Made by a program: the position numbers and the translations under genes
Shown here: positions 16,452 through 24,921 of the stretch, in pieces
Layout: the number at the start of each line of letters is the position of its first letter
How positions within the stretch are numbered: position 1 is the first letter of the stretch
NCBI RefSeq assembly: GCF_027923225.1
Contig: NZ_BSDI01000026.1
Location: 1-64,000, forward strand
Reading direction: 5' to 3'
Length of the DNA: 64,000 nt
Source: Phytohabitans aurantiacus
Lineage (GTDB): Bacteria; Actinomycetota; Actinomycetes; Mycobacteriales; Micromonosporaceae
The notes under the pieces: generated by a model
Seen by the model: only the letters and a program-made list of their open reading frames with translations
Database searches by the model: none
Told to the model about the DNA's origin: nothing

Positions 16452-18806
16452 CTATCGCAGTGCCCACTGCTGGTTTGTTCCTCCGTGGCAGGACCAGAGC
16501 TGGATCCTGGTCCCGTTGGCGGTGCCCGCGCCGCTGGCGTCCAGGCACAGTCCTGATTGGACGCCGGTGATGGTGCCGTTCGAATTGACGTTCCACTGCT
16601 GGTTCGCTTGGCCGTTGCAGTCCCAGATGATGACCGCCGTGCCGTTGCTGGTGCCTTGGCCGTTGGCGTCCAGGCACTTGGTGCCGTAGACGGTCAGTAG
16701 CCGGCTCGAGGTGTTGGTCCACTTCTGGTTCGTGGCGCCGGTGCAGTCCCACAGTTGGAGCTGGGTGCCGTTGGTGGTGCTGCTGTTCGGCACCGACAGG
16801 CACCGGCTGGACTGCGCGCCGACGACCGTCTTTCCCGGCTGGGTGGTGCCGCCCTGCGGTCCCGCCGACGCCATCACGGTCTGGGCACCCGACGGCCAGT
16901 TGCCGTTGGTGACCGTCACGTTGCCGTTGACGACGTTGCCCCGGTCGCCGTTGGTCACGTTGGTGCTTCCGTTGGTCGACCAGTTGTTGGTGACGGTCCA
17001 GTTCCCCATGTTCTCGCCACCCCAGTAGTTGGCGGTCGCCCAGGTGCCGGTGTTGGAGAACACGTTGTTGTTGACGGTGTAGTACTTCGAGCCCTCGTCG
17101 AAGTACACCCCGAAGTAGCCGTTGGTCCGCAGGCAGTAGTTGCCACTGATCAGCGCGTTCGGGTTCCACGACAGCGTGTAGATACAGCCACCGTCGTTCA
17201 TCTGCTGCATGACGTCGTGTATGTAGTTGCCGATGAGCCGGTTGTTGGACGCCGTGGTGGGCGTCGTGTACCGCGGTTGGTAGTTGTACAGGCCGCGGTT
17301 GGCGTAGTTGTTGTTGCCGCCAGCGTCGTTGGACCCCCACCCGTACCCGAGCGACATGCCGGAGTACGGCATGTTGTAGACCTCGTTGTACGACACGGTG
17401 CCGTTGGTGACGTAGGTGTTCAGGACCGAGACGATGCCCCGGTACTCCGCCCCGAGGTCGTGGATGCGGTTCTGGCTGACGGTAATGTCGCGATTGACCA
17501 TCCGCTGGTCGCTGGGGTGGTGCGCGTCGGCACGTACGCCGCCGACCACGATGCCGCCGGCGGAGCCGCGGGCGATCTCGGACCGGGTGATGGTGATGTT
17601 GCTGGCGCCCAGTCCCACGCCGCTGGCGTGCGCGTTGGCGTCGTTGCCGATGCCGATCGCCGTCTGGCCCAGGTTGACGAACTGCGAGTCGCTGAAGGTG
17701 ACGGTGTTGGCGGCGGAGATCTGCACGGCGGCCGGCATCTGCAGCCAGTTCGGCCGGGTGGCCTCGAACTGCGTGCAGCCGTTGTGGCAGGAGGTGAAGC
17801 TTGGCCAGTTCCAGTTGCCGGTCATGTAGGCGCCGGTCTGCTGGTCCACGTAGCCCTGGTTGCCGCTGGGTCCGAGCCAGCTCGTGCCGGTGAACGTGAT
17901 GCCGCTGAACGTGATGTGGTGTGCGGGCGCGTCGTAGGTGCCGCCGACGTTCACCAGGGACTGCAACGCCGGCAGCTCCACGCTGGCGCTGCTCATGTTC
18001 TGGCCGGCCAGCGGGATGTAGGACAGGACCCCGGTCGCCGGGTTGAGGTACCACTCGCCCGGCGCGTCCAGGAACTCGTACGCGTTGGCCAGGTACAGCG
18101 GGCCGGCGCGGTGCGGGCTGGTGAACGTGTCGTACCCGAAGTTGTTGTTGTTCCAGGCCGGCTGCTGCATCGTGATGAGGTTTCCGCTGATGCTCTGCAC
18201 CGGCGAGTACCGGTCGGTGAACGAGTTGACGCTCTCCATCTCGACGCGGCTCTGGTTGGCCAGGTTGTTCAGGTAGCTCAGGGCGCCGTTGGTGAACCGC
18301 ATGCCGGTGCTGGAGGCGGTGAAGTCGGCCCGGTTCACCTGCGTGCGCGCCCGGGTGGCGATGGCGCCGTCGACGTAGAGCTGCCGGGAGTCGGTTCCGG
18401 TGGGCACGGTGGCCCGCCAGATGTTCCGGCCGGCGTCGGCGAGCGACCATCCGGTGACCGCCCGGGCGCCGCTGATCACGGGGCGCGCCGACGGGGCCGC
18501 CTGCCACACGACGGTGCGGCCGTTGGAGCCGGAGTCCTCCGCGGTCAGCCGCAGGGGCGCGGCCAGCCGGTACACGCCGTCGGCCAGTTGCACCACGATG
18601 TCGTCGGACATCGCGTCGTTGAGCGACCGCACCGCGGCCTGGGCCGCGGTCAGCGAGCACGGCTGCGCGCTGGAGCAGGCGGTGCCGGTGCCGGTCGGTG
18701 ACGCGTAGACGGTGGTGGGAGCCGCCGACGCTGGGGCGGCGAAGGCTACGACGGCGGCGGCGGCCAATGTCGTGGCGGCGGCCGCGGCCAGTAGGTGTCT
18801 ACGCAC
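16452..18806 (-). CDS. Secreted right-handed beta-helix protein (GH141-like) with CBM13
   Basis: 784 residues: signal peptide (about 1-28), a long parallel beta-helix with Asn/Gly-rich coils (about 30-640), and a three-repeat CBM13 (about 660-784). Segments such as AYEFLDAPGEWYLNPATGVLSYIPL, NEVYNMPYSGMSLGYGWG and FDEGSKYYTVNNNV are shared with the paralogue at 36255-38954. The layout is that of beta-helix glycosidases in the GH141 group, known for fucosidase and xylanase members; the family is assigned by memory of fold and motifs. GTG 18806 follows AGGAGG. Upstream lie a strong hairpin and the ACGTCATA operator, so it is a predicted GntR target. Confidence 0.75.
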   Translation of the reverse strand: MRRHLLAAAAATTLAAAAVVAFAAPASAAPTTVYASPTGTGTACSSAQPCSLTAAQAAVRSLNDAMSDDIVVQLADGVYRLAAPLRLTAEDSGSNGRTVVWQAAPSARPVISGARAVTGWSLADAGRNIWRATVPTGTDSRQLYVDGAIATRARTQVNRADFTASSTGMRFTNGALSYLNNLANQSRVEMESVNSFTDRYSPVQSISGNLITMQQPAWNNNNFGYDTFTSPHRAGPLYLANAYEFLDAPGEWYLNPATGVLSYIPLAGQNMSSASVELPALQSLVNVGGTYDAPAHHITFSGITFTGTSWLGPSGNQGYVDQQTGAYMTGNWNWPSFTSCHNGCTQFEATRPNWLQMPAAVQISAANTVTFSDSQFVNLGQTAIGIGNDANAHASGVGLGASNITITRSEIARGSAGGIVVGGVRADAHHPSDQRMVNRDITVSQNRIHDLGAEYRGIVSVLNTYVTNGTVSYNEVYNMPYSGMSLGYGWGSNDAGGNNNYANRGLYNYQPRYTTPTTASNNRLIGNYIHDVMQQMNDGGCIYTLSWNPNALISGNYCLRTNGYFGVYFDEGSKYYTVNNNVFSNTGTWATANYWGGENMGNWTVTNNWSTNGSTNVTNGDRGNVVNGNVTVTNGNWPSGAQTVMASAGPQGGTTQPGKTVVGAQSSRCLSVPNSSTTNGTQLQLWDCTGATNQKWTNTSSRLLTVYGTKCLDANGQGTSNGTAVIIWDCNGQANQQWNVNSNGTITGVQSGLCLDASGAGTANGTRIQLWSCHGGTNQQWALR

Positions 18807-18855
18807 CGGGGGTTCCTCCTGGACGTGGGGGCGGAGGCGGCTTGGGGCCGGTCGA

Positions 18856-18897
18856 TGCCGACCGCCGGACGGTCGGCGAGCCGTCCGGCGGTCGGCA
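18856..18897 (-). terminator. Strong hairpin in the leader of the beta-helix gene
   Basis: A perfect 17-bp inverted repeat (18856-18872 with 18881-18897) and an 8-base loop. It lies between the predicted operator/promoter (18946-18965) and the GTG at 18806. It could end the upstream transporter transcript, or act as an attenuator or stabiliser in the leader of the beta-helix gene. There is no T-run. Confidence 0.6.
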
Positions 18898-18945
18898 CCA
18901 AGACCGGTCGAGATGGTGGGTTCTCTACCGGGCTAGCAGGCAATT

Positions 18946-18965
18946 CATATGACGTATGACGTCAT
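18946..18965. promoter_or_regulatory. Tandem ACGTCATA operator upstream of the beta-helix gene
   Basis: Minus strand reads ATGACGTCATACGTCATATG. This is the same core as at 13638-13659, with two ACGTCATA copies. It lies 140 bases upstream of the GTG and 34 bases past the epimerase stop. It predicts common control with the CUT1 operon. Confidence 0.7.
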
Positions 18966-18999
18966 CAGAGCGAACTTTAGGCGCGCCCTGTCCCGCGCG

Positions 19000-19869
19000 T
19001 CAAGTGAGGCCTGTCGATTCGCTCACGATCTTTCGGAGGTAGGACAACCCGTCGCGGGCCAGCGCGTCCTGCGACGGGGCGAGCGGGCGCCAGATCGAGG
19101 CGGCGGTGGCGATGGCCTCGTTCTGGGCGGTGAACGACTCGATGCAGACGGCGCCGCCGTAGCCGGTCTTCACCAGCGCGGCGAAGAAGCGCGGCCAGTC
19201 GAAGTGGTCGCCACCGGGAGCGCCGCGGTCGGTACCGCTGACCTGAACGTGCTTGATCCAAGGACCGGCGAACCTGAGGGCCGCGTACGGATCGGCCTCC
19301 TCGATGTTCATGTGGTACGTATCGATCATGAGGCCGACGTTCGGTGGCAGGCCGTCGACGAGCTCCACGGCCTGCTCGACCGTGTTGACGACGCTCGTCT
19401 CGTACCGGTTGAGCGCCTCCACGGCGATGCTCACGCCCCGCTCCCCCGCGTAGTCCGCGACCGGCCGCAGGGCGCGGCGGAAGTCGGCGTAGCAGGCGAG
19501 CCGGGCCGCCGGTGACATGCGCCAGGTCCGCCCCACCGCGGCGTAGACGGGCCCGCCGACGCAGGCGGCGCCGACGGCCGCGGCACTGTCCACACAGGTC
19601 CGCAGGTACGTCGCGGTGGCCTCCACAGTGGCCGGCGGGGCGTCCACGAGGTCACGTCCCGGCGGGGTGACCGCGCAGACGCCGGCCGCGGCCAGGCCGT
19701 GCGACGCCAGCAGGTCACGGGTACGCGCCGGGTCCCAGTCGCCGGGCTGCTCGATCGGCAACTCGACCGCGTCGAACCCGAACGCGGCGATCCGGGGGAC
19801 CAGCTTCGCCAGGGCCGCGTCGTCGACCGGCGAGGCCCACACCCACGGGTTGACGCCGATGGCGTACAC
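19000..19869 (-). CDS. TIM-barrel sugar (phosphate) isomerase/epimerase
   Basis: 289 residues, AP-endonuclease-2 superfamily barrel resembling D-tagatose/psicose 3-epimerases. Metal-site acids and His are in AVEALNRYETS, MIDTYHMNIEE, HVQVSGTDRGAPGGDHFDW and VCIESFT. Cytoplasmic. Members interconvert ketoses or act on 3-keto sugars and their derivatives. GTG 19869 is four bases after the binding-protein stop, so it is the last gene of the ribose-type transporter operon and probably processes the imported sugar. Which sugar is unknown. Confidence 0.85.
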   Translation of the reverse strand: MYAIGVNPWVWASPVDDAALAKLVPRIAAFGFDAVELPIEQPGDWDPARTRDLLASHGLAAAGVCAVTPPGRDLVDAPPATVEATATYLRTCVDSAAAVGAACVGGPVYAAVGRTWRMSPAARLACYADFRRALRPVADYAGERGVSIAVEALNRYETSVVNTVEQAVELVDGLPPNVGLMIDTYHMNIEEADPYAALRFAGPWIKHVQVSGTDRGAPGGDHFDWPRFFAALVKTGYGGAVCIESFTAQNEAIATAASIWRPLAPSQDALARDGLSYLRKIVSESTGLT

Positions 19870-19873
19870 GGAA

Positions 19874-21058
19874 CTACTTCCAGCGCTGCGGGTAGCCGGG
19901 CAGGTCGGTGCAGCCGCACATCGCGTAGTGCAGCGGCGGCATGTTCGCGTCGACGTACTCGGAAAGGTTGTCCTCGGTGATGGTCGGCTGCGGCAGCTTC
20001 CACGGGTTGGACACCGGCTCACCGGCCAGTACCTTCAGCGCGGCGATGATCGGCGTACGCCACTGATAGGTCGGATAGGTGGGCGCGATGGCGGTGAGCT
20101 TCTTGTCCTTCCACAGCTTGAGGAAGTCGAGCTGATCCTCGCCATTGATCGGTGGCACGGGCTTGCCCGCGTCCTGAAACGCCTCGACCGCCGCCACCGC
20201 GACCGCCCCCGCGTCCATCCAGACGCCGTCGATCGTGCCGTACCGCTGGATGTAGTCGTTCACGATCTTCTTCGTCTTCGCCGGGTCGCCGTCGGTGAAC
20301 TCCACGCCGACCACGTCGACGCCGGCCTTGTCGAAGGCCACCTTCGCCGCGGACCAACGCGTCTCCAGTACGTCGACACCGGGCAGGATGCGCAGGGCGA
20401 GCACCTTGCCACCCGGCTTCATCTTCTGGCTGACGAACTCGGCGGCGACGTGGCCAAATCCGTACCCGCCGATCGGGTTGATGAACGTCACCGGACAGGT
20501 CGTGTCGACGCCGCGGTCGAAGACGATGACCGGAAGGCCCTTCTGGCACGCGGCCTCGACCGCCGGCGTGAGCGTCGCGGTCGTGTTGGGCGAGACGATG
20601 AGCGCGTCGCAGCCCCGGCCGAGCAGGTCGTTGATGTCCGCGATCTGCTTCTGGTCCTTGCCCTCGGCGTCGACATGGACGAAATCCTTGATCTGGCCGC
20701 GATGCGTCTCCACCTCGGCCTGCATGGTCTTGAAACCGACCTGCCGCCACGGGTTGTTGAGCCCGGCGTTGGAGAAGCAGATCCTGTACGGGCCAGGCTT
20801 GGAGAACTTCGCGGTCTGCGCCATCGTGGGGTTGAGCGCCTGCTCCCACGGCTTGCCGGCCGGCCCGGTCGGTGCGGCGCCGAGCAGCGCGAGCTCCTTG
20901 TCGTAGTCGGCCCGCACGAAGAACTTCGACTGCTCCCCCGTGCCCGAGCCGGCGGCGTCGGAGGCGGGGCTGGACGCGGACGGGGACGGTTCGTCGGTGG
21001 CGCAGCCGGCGAGCGCCAGCACGGCGGCGGTGGTCAGTGCGGTGATGACTCGTATCAC
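19874..21058 (-). CDS. CUT2 (ribose-type) sugar-binding lipoprotein
   Basis: 394 residues: lipobox LALAGC (Cys19), acidic Ser/Pro spacer and a type-I periplasmic-binding fold (about 85-370) with YRICFSNAGLNNPWRQVGF and FDRGVDTTCPVTFINPIGGYG. A Cys-rich tail (YAMCGCTDLPGYP) is unusual for the family. It captures a monosaccharide or small glycoside for the two RbsC-like permeases upstream. GTG 21058 follows AAGGGGA. It lies nine bases after the permease stop. Confidence 0.9.
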   Translation of the reverse strand: MIRVITALTTAAVLALAGCATDEPSPSASSPASDAAGSGTGEQSKFFVRADYDKELALLGAAPTGPAGKPWEQALNPTMAQTAKFSKPGPYRICFSNAGLNNPWRQVGFKTMQAEVETHRGQIKDFVHVDAEGKDQKQIADINDLLGRGCDALIVSPNTTATLTPAVEAACQKGLPVIVFDRGVDTTCPVTFINPIGGYGFGHVAAEFVSQKMKPGGKVLALRILPGVDVLETRWSAAKVAFDKAGVDVVGVEFTDGDPAKTKKIVNDYIQRYGTIDGVWMDAGAVAVAAVEAFQDAGKPVPPINGEDQLDFLKLWKDKKLTAIAPTYPTYQWRTPIIAALKVLAGEPVSNPWKLPQPTITEDNLSEYVDANMPPLHYAMCGCTDLPGYPQRWK

Positions 21059-21067
21059 GGAATCCCC

Positions 21068-22048
21068 TTACCTGGATGAGGAACGCACGGATGAGACCGC
21101 CACGGCGAGCAGGATGATCGCGCCCTGGACGGTCGACTTGAGGGCGCCGGAGACGCCGTAGAAGTTCATGAGCGCGAAGAGCGTCTCCAGGGTCAGCGCG
21201 CCGAGCATCGCGCCGACGACCGAGCCGCGGCCGCCGCCCAGCGCGACACCGCCGAGGACCACGGCGGTGATCGCGCCGAACTCCAGGCCCGCGCCCGCTT
21301 GAAAAGAGACGCCGCTGTACCCGCCGAGCAGTATCGCCGCGAGCGCAGCAGACACTCCACTGAGGACAAACGCGATGGTCTTCGCGCGCCAGACACGCAC
21401 GCCGCTCAGGCCAGCGGTGCGCGGGTTGCCGCCGACCGCGACAAGGGTGCGCCCGAAGTCGGAACGGCTCAGCAGTACCGCCAGGGCGGCCGCCGCGAGC
21501 AGGATCAGCAACGCGTACGGTATGCGCCCCAGCGCGGGCACGTCCTCGAAGGCGCGCCGGCCGAACCGCCGGAACTCCTCGGAGAGGCCGCCCTTCGGTG
21601 CGCCGTCGGACCACAGGTACACGGCGCCGACGAGGATCAGGAACATGCCGAGGGTGGTGATGAACGACGGCACGCCCAGGCGGGTCGTCACCACGCCGTT
21701 GACGAGGCCGACGAGCGCGCCGAACGCGAGCAGTACCACCACGACCGGCCACGAGCGCGACGGCTCGCTGTCGATCAGCCGCGCGGCGACGACGACCTGC
21801 GCCGTGACGAGCGAGCCGACGGACAGGTCGAACTCGCCGGAGACGATGACGAAGTACTGGCCGGCGGCGAGCAGGACGATCGGCGCCGAGCGGCCGAGGA
21901 ACGACATCAACGACGGCGGGGAGAGGAAGTCGGGTTGGCGCAAGGTGAGCAGGACCAGCAACACCACGAGGATGGCGACGATCGGTGCAAGGCCGCCGGG
22001 GCGGACCCGCGCAAATCGCGGCAGTACGCGAGACTCGGCGATCCGCAT
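21068..22048 (-). CDS. CUT2 sugar ABC permease, second copy
   Basis: 326 residues with eight to ten predicted membrane helices of the RbsC family, including GEFDLSVGSLV, TLGMFLILVGAVYL and GGNPRTAGLSGVRV. It forms the import channel together with the preceding permease. ATG 22048 is two bases past the previous stop, so translation is coupled. Confidence 0.92.
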   Translation of the reverse strand: MRIAESRVLPRFARVRPGGLAPIVAILVVLLVLLTLRQPDFLSPPSLMSFLGRSAPIVLLAAGQYFVIVSGEFDLSVGSLVTAQVVVAARLIDSEPSRSWPVVVVLLAFGALVGLVNGVVTTRLGVPSFITTLGMFLILVGAVYLWSDGAPKGGLSEEFRRFGRRAFEDVPALGRIPYALLILLAAAALAVLLSRSDFGRTLVAVGGNPRTAGLSGVRVWRAKTIAFVLSGVSAALAAILLGGYSGVSFQAGAGLEFGAITAVVLGGVALGGGRGSVVGAMLGALTLETLFALMNFYGVSGALKSTVQGAIILLAVAVSSVRSSSR

Positions 22049-22050
22049 GG

Positions 22051-23025
22051 TCAGGATGCCGCCTTTCGCAGCGCCCGGCGGGCGTAGATGGCGACGGCCA
22101 CGATGATGATCACTCCGCGGATCACCTGTTTGAAGAACGCGTCGACCTCGAGCTGGTTGAAGATGGCGTCGATGCTGGCGAGCAGCAGCACGCCGCCGAC
22201 CGTGCCGGCGACGCCGCCGCGACCGCCCGCGAGAGCCGTGCCGCCGAGCACCACCGCGGCGATCGACTCCAGGTCGTACAGGCCCTCGGTGCCCACCCGC
22301 GGCGCGCCCGAGCCCAGCCGGCTCGCGAGGTAGACGCCGGCGAGGCCGGCGCAGAGCGAGCACAGCACGTGGGCGGTGACGAGGACCCGGTGGTTGCGCA
22401 CGCCGGAGAGGCGGGCGACCTCAGGATCGCCGCCGACGGCGATCAGGTGGTGGCCGAAACGGGTACGCGCGAGCACCAGCCAGGCCGCGGCGGCGACGGC
22501 CAGCAGCAGCAGGAACGACACGGGCACCGGACCGACGCGCTGGTAGCCCAGGCCCTGCACGAGGGCCGGCGCGGTCTTACCGGCCGGGCCGTCGTAGCCG
22601 TTGTCGAGGTATCCCTTCAGCAGCAGCCCGACGCCGACGGTCGCGATGAACGCGTTGATCCGTGCCTTGGTGACGAGGAGCCCGTTGAGGAGGCCGATCG
22701 CGGCGCTGACCGCGAGCGCCAGGCCGATCGCCGGCAGCAGCGCGGCGTCGTCGCCGTTCATGGCCTCGGCCGCGACGAGGGTACTGAGGCTGATGACGTA
22801 CGCCACCGACAGGTCGAGCGATCCGCCGATGACGACAAGGGTCTGGCCGACGGCGACGAGCCCCAGGCCCGCGGCGACGTGCAGCAGGCTCACGGTCGTC
22901 GGCAGGCTGAACAGCTGGCCGCCGTCGACCGTGACGACCAGCCAACCGATCGCCAGGGTGACGGCCAGGGCCACGAACACGCCCGGCGCGGTCCGGCGGG
23001 CCGGCAGAGTCAGTACGCCACTCAT
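22051..23025 (-). CDS. CUT2 sugar ABC permease, first copy
   Basis: 324 residues of the RbsC family: GGSLDLSVAYVISLS, ATVGVGLLLKGYL, GGDPEVARLSGVRN and AVVLGGTALAGGRGG. Its ATG overlaps the ATPase stop by four bases (ATGA). Two distinct permeases instead of one homodimer suggest a heterodimeric channel. Confidence 0.92.
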   Translation of the reverse strand: MSGVLTLPARRTAPGVFVALAVTLAIGWLVVTVDGGQLFSLPTTVSLLHVAAGLGLVAVGQTLVVIGGSLDLSVAYVISLSTLVAAEAMNGDDAALLPAIGLALAVSAAIGLLNGLLVTKARINAFIATVGVGLLLKGYLDNGYDGPAGKTAPALVQGLGYQRVGPVPVSFLLLLAVAAAAWLVLARTRFGHHLIAVGGDPEVARLSGVRNHRVLVTAHVLCSLCAGLAGVYLASRLGSGAPRVGTEGLYDLESIAAVVLGGTALAGGRGGVAGTVGGVLLLASIDAIFNQLEVDAFFKQVIRGVIIIVAVAIYARRALRKAAS

Positions 23026-24530
23026 GTGGCCGCCTCCCGCGCGGCGCCGACCGCGAGCGCGACGACGTCCTCCTCACCCGCGCCGGCGGGCAACTCTCCG
23101 GCGATCCGGCCGTCGCGCATGACGATGATCCGGTCGCTCATGCCGAGCAGCTCGGGCAGCTCGGACGAGACCATGAGCACGGCCGCGCCGTCCCGGGCGA
23201 GCTGCCGGACCAGGTCGTGGATGGCCGACTTGGCACCCACGTCGATGCCGCGGGTGGGCTCGTCGAACAGCAGGATCCGGGGGCCGAGCGCCAGCCACTT
23301 CGCCAGTACCACCTTCTGCTGGTTGCCGCCGGACAGGTACCGGATCTCCTGGTCCTCTCCGGCGGCGCGCACGTCGACGGCCGCCAGCAGCTCCCGGACC
23401 CGCGCGGCCCGCGCGCCACGGCCGGCGCCCGGCAGGAGCGCGCGGCTGGCGAGCAGGGCGTTGTCGAGCACCGACTGCCCGGCGACGATGCCCTCGCCCT
23501 TGCGGTCCTCGGTGATGTAGGCGATGCCGGCCCGCATCGCGGCGCGTGGCGAGCGGAGCCGCACCGGCGCCCCGTCGAGCCTGACGTCGCCGGTGGCGAA
23601 CGGTGCCGCGCCGAACAGGGCCCGTGCCAGCGCCGACCGTCCGGACCCCTGCAGTCCCCCGACGCCGAGCACCTCGCCGGCGCGCAGGCGCAGGTCGACG
23701 CCCCGCAGCTTCCGGTTGCCTCCATCGTGGACGGTGAGCCGAACCGGGCCCACCTCGTCCGGCCGCGCGCGGGCGGGATAGTAGCTGGACAGCTCGCGGC
23801 CGACCATGTGCCGCACGAGCCGATCGGCGTCGGTGCGGGCGGTGTCCACTGTGGTCACCAGGCGGCCGTCCTTGAGCACGGTGATGCGGCCGGACAGGTC
23901 GAAGACCTCCTTGAGGCGGTGCGAGACGTACAGCACGCCCATCCCCCGCTCCTGCAGCCGCCGGACGAGCGCGTAGAGCCGCTCGACCTCGTTGTCGGCG
24001 AGAGCCGCGGTGGGTTCGTCCATGATGAGCAGCCGCGCGTCGGTGGCGAGTGCCTTGACGATCTCGACGACCTGCTGCCGCGCCACCCCGAGTTGGCCCA
24101 CGCGGGCCTGCGGCGGCAACGAACTCTCCCCGATCGAGTCGAGCAGCGCGGCGGTACGACTGAGCATCGCCTTGCGGTCGACGAGACCGCGGCGCACGGG
24201 CTCGCGGCCCAGATACACGTTCTCCGCGACGGTGCGTTCGGGCAGCAGGTTGAACTCCTGATGCACCATGCCGATGCCGGCCCGCTGGGCGTCGCGCGGG
24301 CCGCGGAAGCTCCGGACCGCGCCGGCGAAATCGATCGTCCCCTCGTCGGGCGCGTACACCCCGGACGCGATCTTCATGAGCGTGGACTTGCCGGCGCCGT
24401 TCTCGCCGACGACCGCGTGCACCTCGCCCGGCCGGACATCGAGGTCGACGCTGTCGAGCACTCGCACGCCGAGGAACGACTTGCCGATGCCACGGAGAGT
24501 AAGCAGCGGCGACGGCGGAGGGTCAGCCAT
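23022..24530 (-). CDS. CUT2 sugar ABC transporter ATPase, two domains
   Basis: 502 residues with two ABC domains, as in RbsA/XylG. Domain 1 has Walker A GENGAGKST (about 42-50), signature region QLGVARQQVVEI and Walker B LLIMDEPTAAL. Domain 2 has a degenerate Walker A GLQGSGRSA, a full signature LSGGNQQKVVLAKWL and ILLFDEPTRGIDVG. This asymmetry is normal for the family. It powers the importer encoded downstream. ATG 24530 follows a GGGGA run. It is the first gene of a five-gene operon (ATPase, two permeases, binding protein, epimerase). Confidence 0.94.
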   Translation of the reverse strand: MADPPPSPLLTLRGIGKSFLGVRVLDSVDLDVRPGEVHAVVGENGAGKSTLMKIASGVYAPDEGTIDFAGAVRSFRGPRDAQRAGIGMVHQEFNLLPERTVAENVYLGREPVRRGLVDRKAMLSRTAALLDSIGESSLPPQARVGQLGVARQQVVEIVKALATDARLLIMDEPTAALADNEVERLYALVRRLQERGMGVLYVSHRLKEVFDLSGRITVLKDGRLVTTVDTARTDADRLVRHMVGRELSSYYPARARPDEVGPVRLTVHDGGNRKLRGVDLRLRAGEVLGVGGLQGSGRSALARALFGAAPFATGDVRLDGAPVRLRSPRAAMRAGIAYITEDRKGEGIVAGQSVLDNALLASRALLPGAGRGARAARVRELLAAVDVRAAGEDQEIRYLSGGNQQKVVLAKWLALGPRILLFDEPTRGIDVGAKSAIHDLVRQLARDGAAVLMVSSELPELLGMSDRIIVMRDGRIAGELPAGAGEEDVVALAVGAAREAAT

Positions 24531-24921
24531 GACAATCCCCCTACGTACGTAATCGTCGAGAGCAGACGCACAAACAGCGAATCGGTTCGGTCGCCGGGAT
24601 GCCGAGAGTAGGTGGATCGACACGCTATTCGCAACGCCTGATTGATCTGAGGAAATGTGTTATCGAATCGATCCGAGCGCAGTCGTATTGACTTCTCGCG
24701 ATGCCCGCCGCCATGCTGATCTGGCAGACCACGGGACACAGTGGCATCTGATATGACGCTGCGTAAGTCCCGGAGGGACCTGACTGACCGTCGCGGCGGA
24801 CGGCATGACGATCTGACCGGCACGCACGCCTCTGGCCCGCCCGGGCACCACCTGGCGCATCGGAGGCGTGACTCACGCGTGCCCGTGGTCGCAGCCTCAT
24901 ACCGCCGAAATAGGAGACGGC
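24531..24921. other. Divergent intergenic region (391 bases)
   Basis: Separates the minus-strand CUT2 operon from the plus-strand ThuA-dehydrogenase gene and must hold both promoters. I see a palindrome TACGTACGTA at 24542-24551 close to the ATPase start and a single ATATGACG half-site near 24751. No convincing -35/-10 pair, RNA gene or small reading frame with a ribosome site was found. Confidence 0.5.

Noticed and set aside
16755..18701. A 648-codon plus-strand frame opposite the first beta-helix gene
   Set aside because: Composition and lack of motifs mark it as an antisense shadow; the minus-strand gene has signal peptide, helix repeats and CBM13.
24531..24921. Riboswitch or small RNA in the long divergent gap
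   Set aside because: No conserved fold or terminator-like hairpin could be recognised by eye; it is treated as an ordinary double promoter region.
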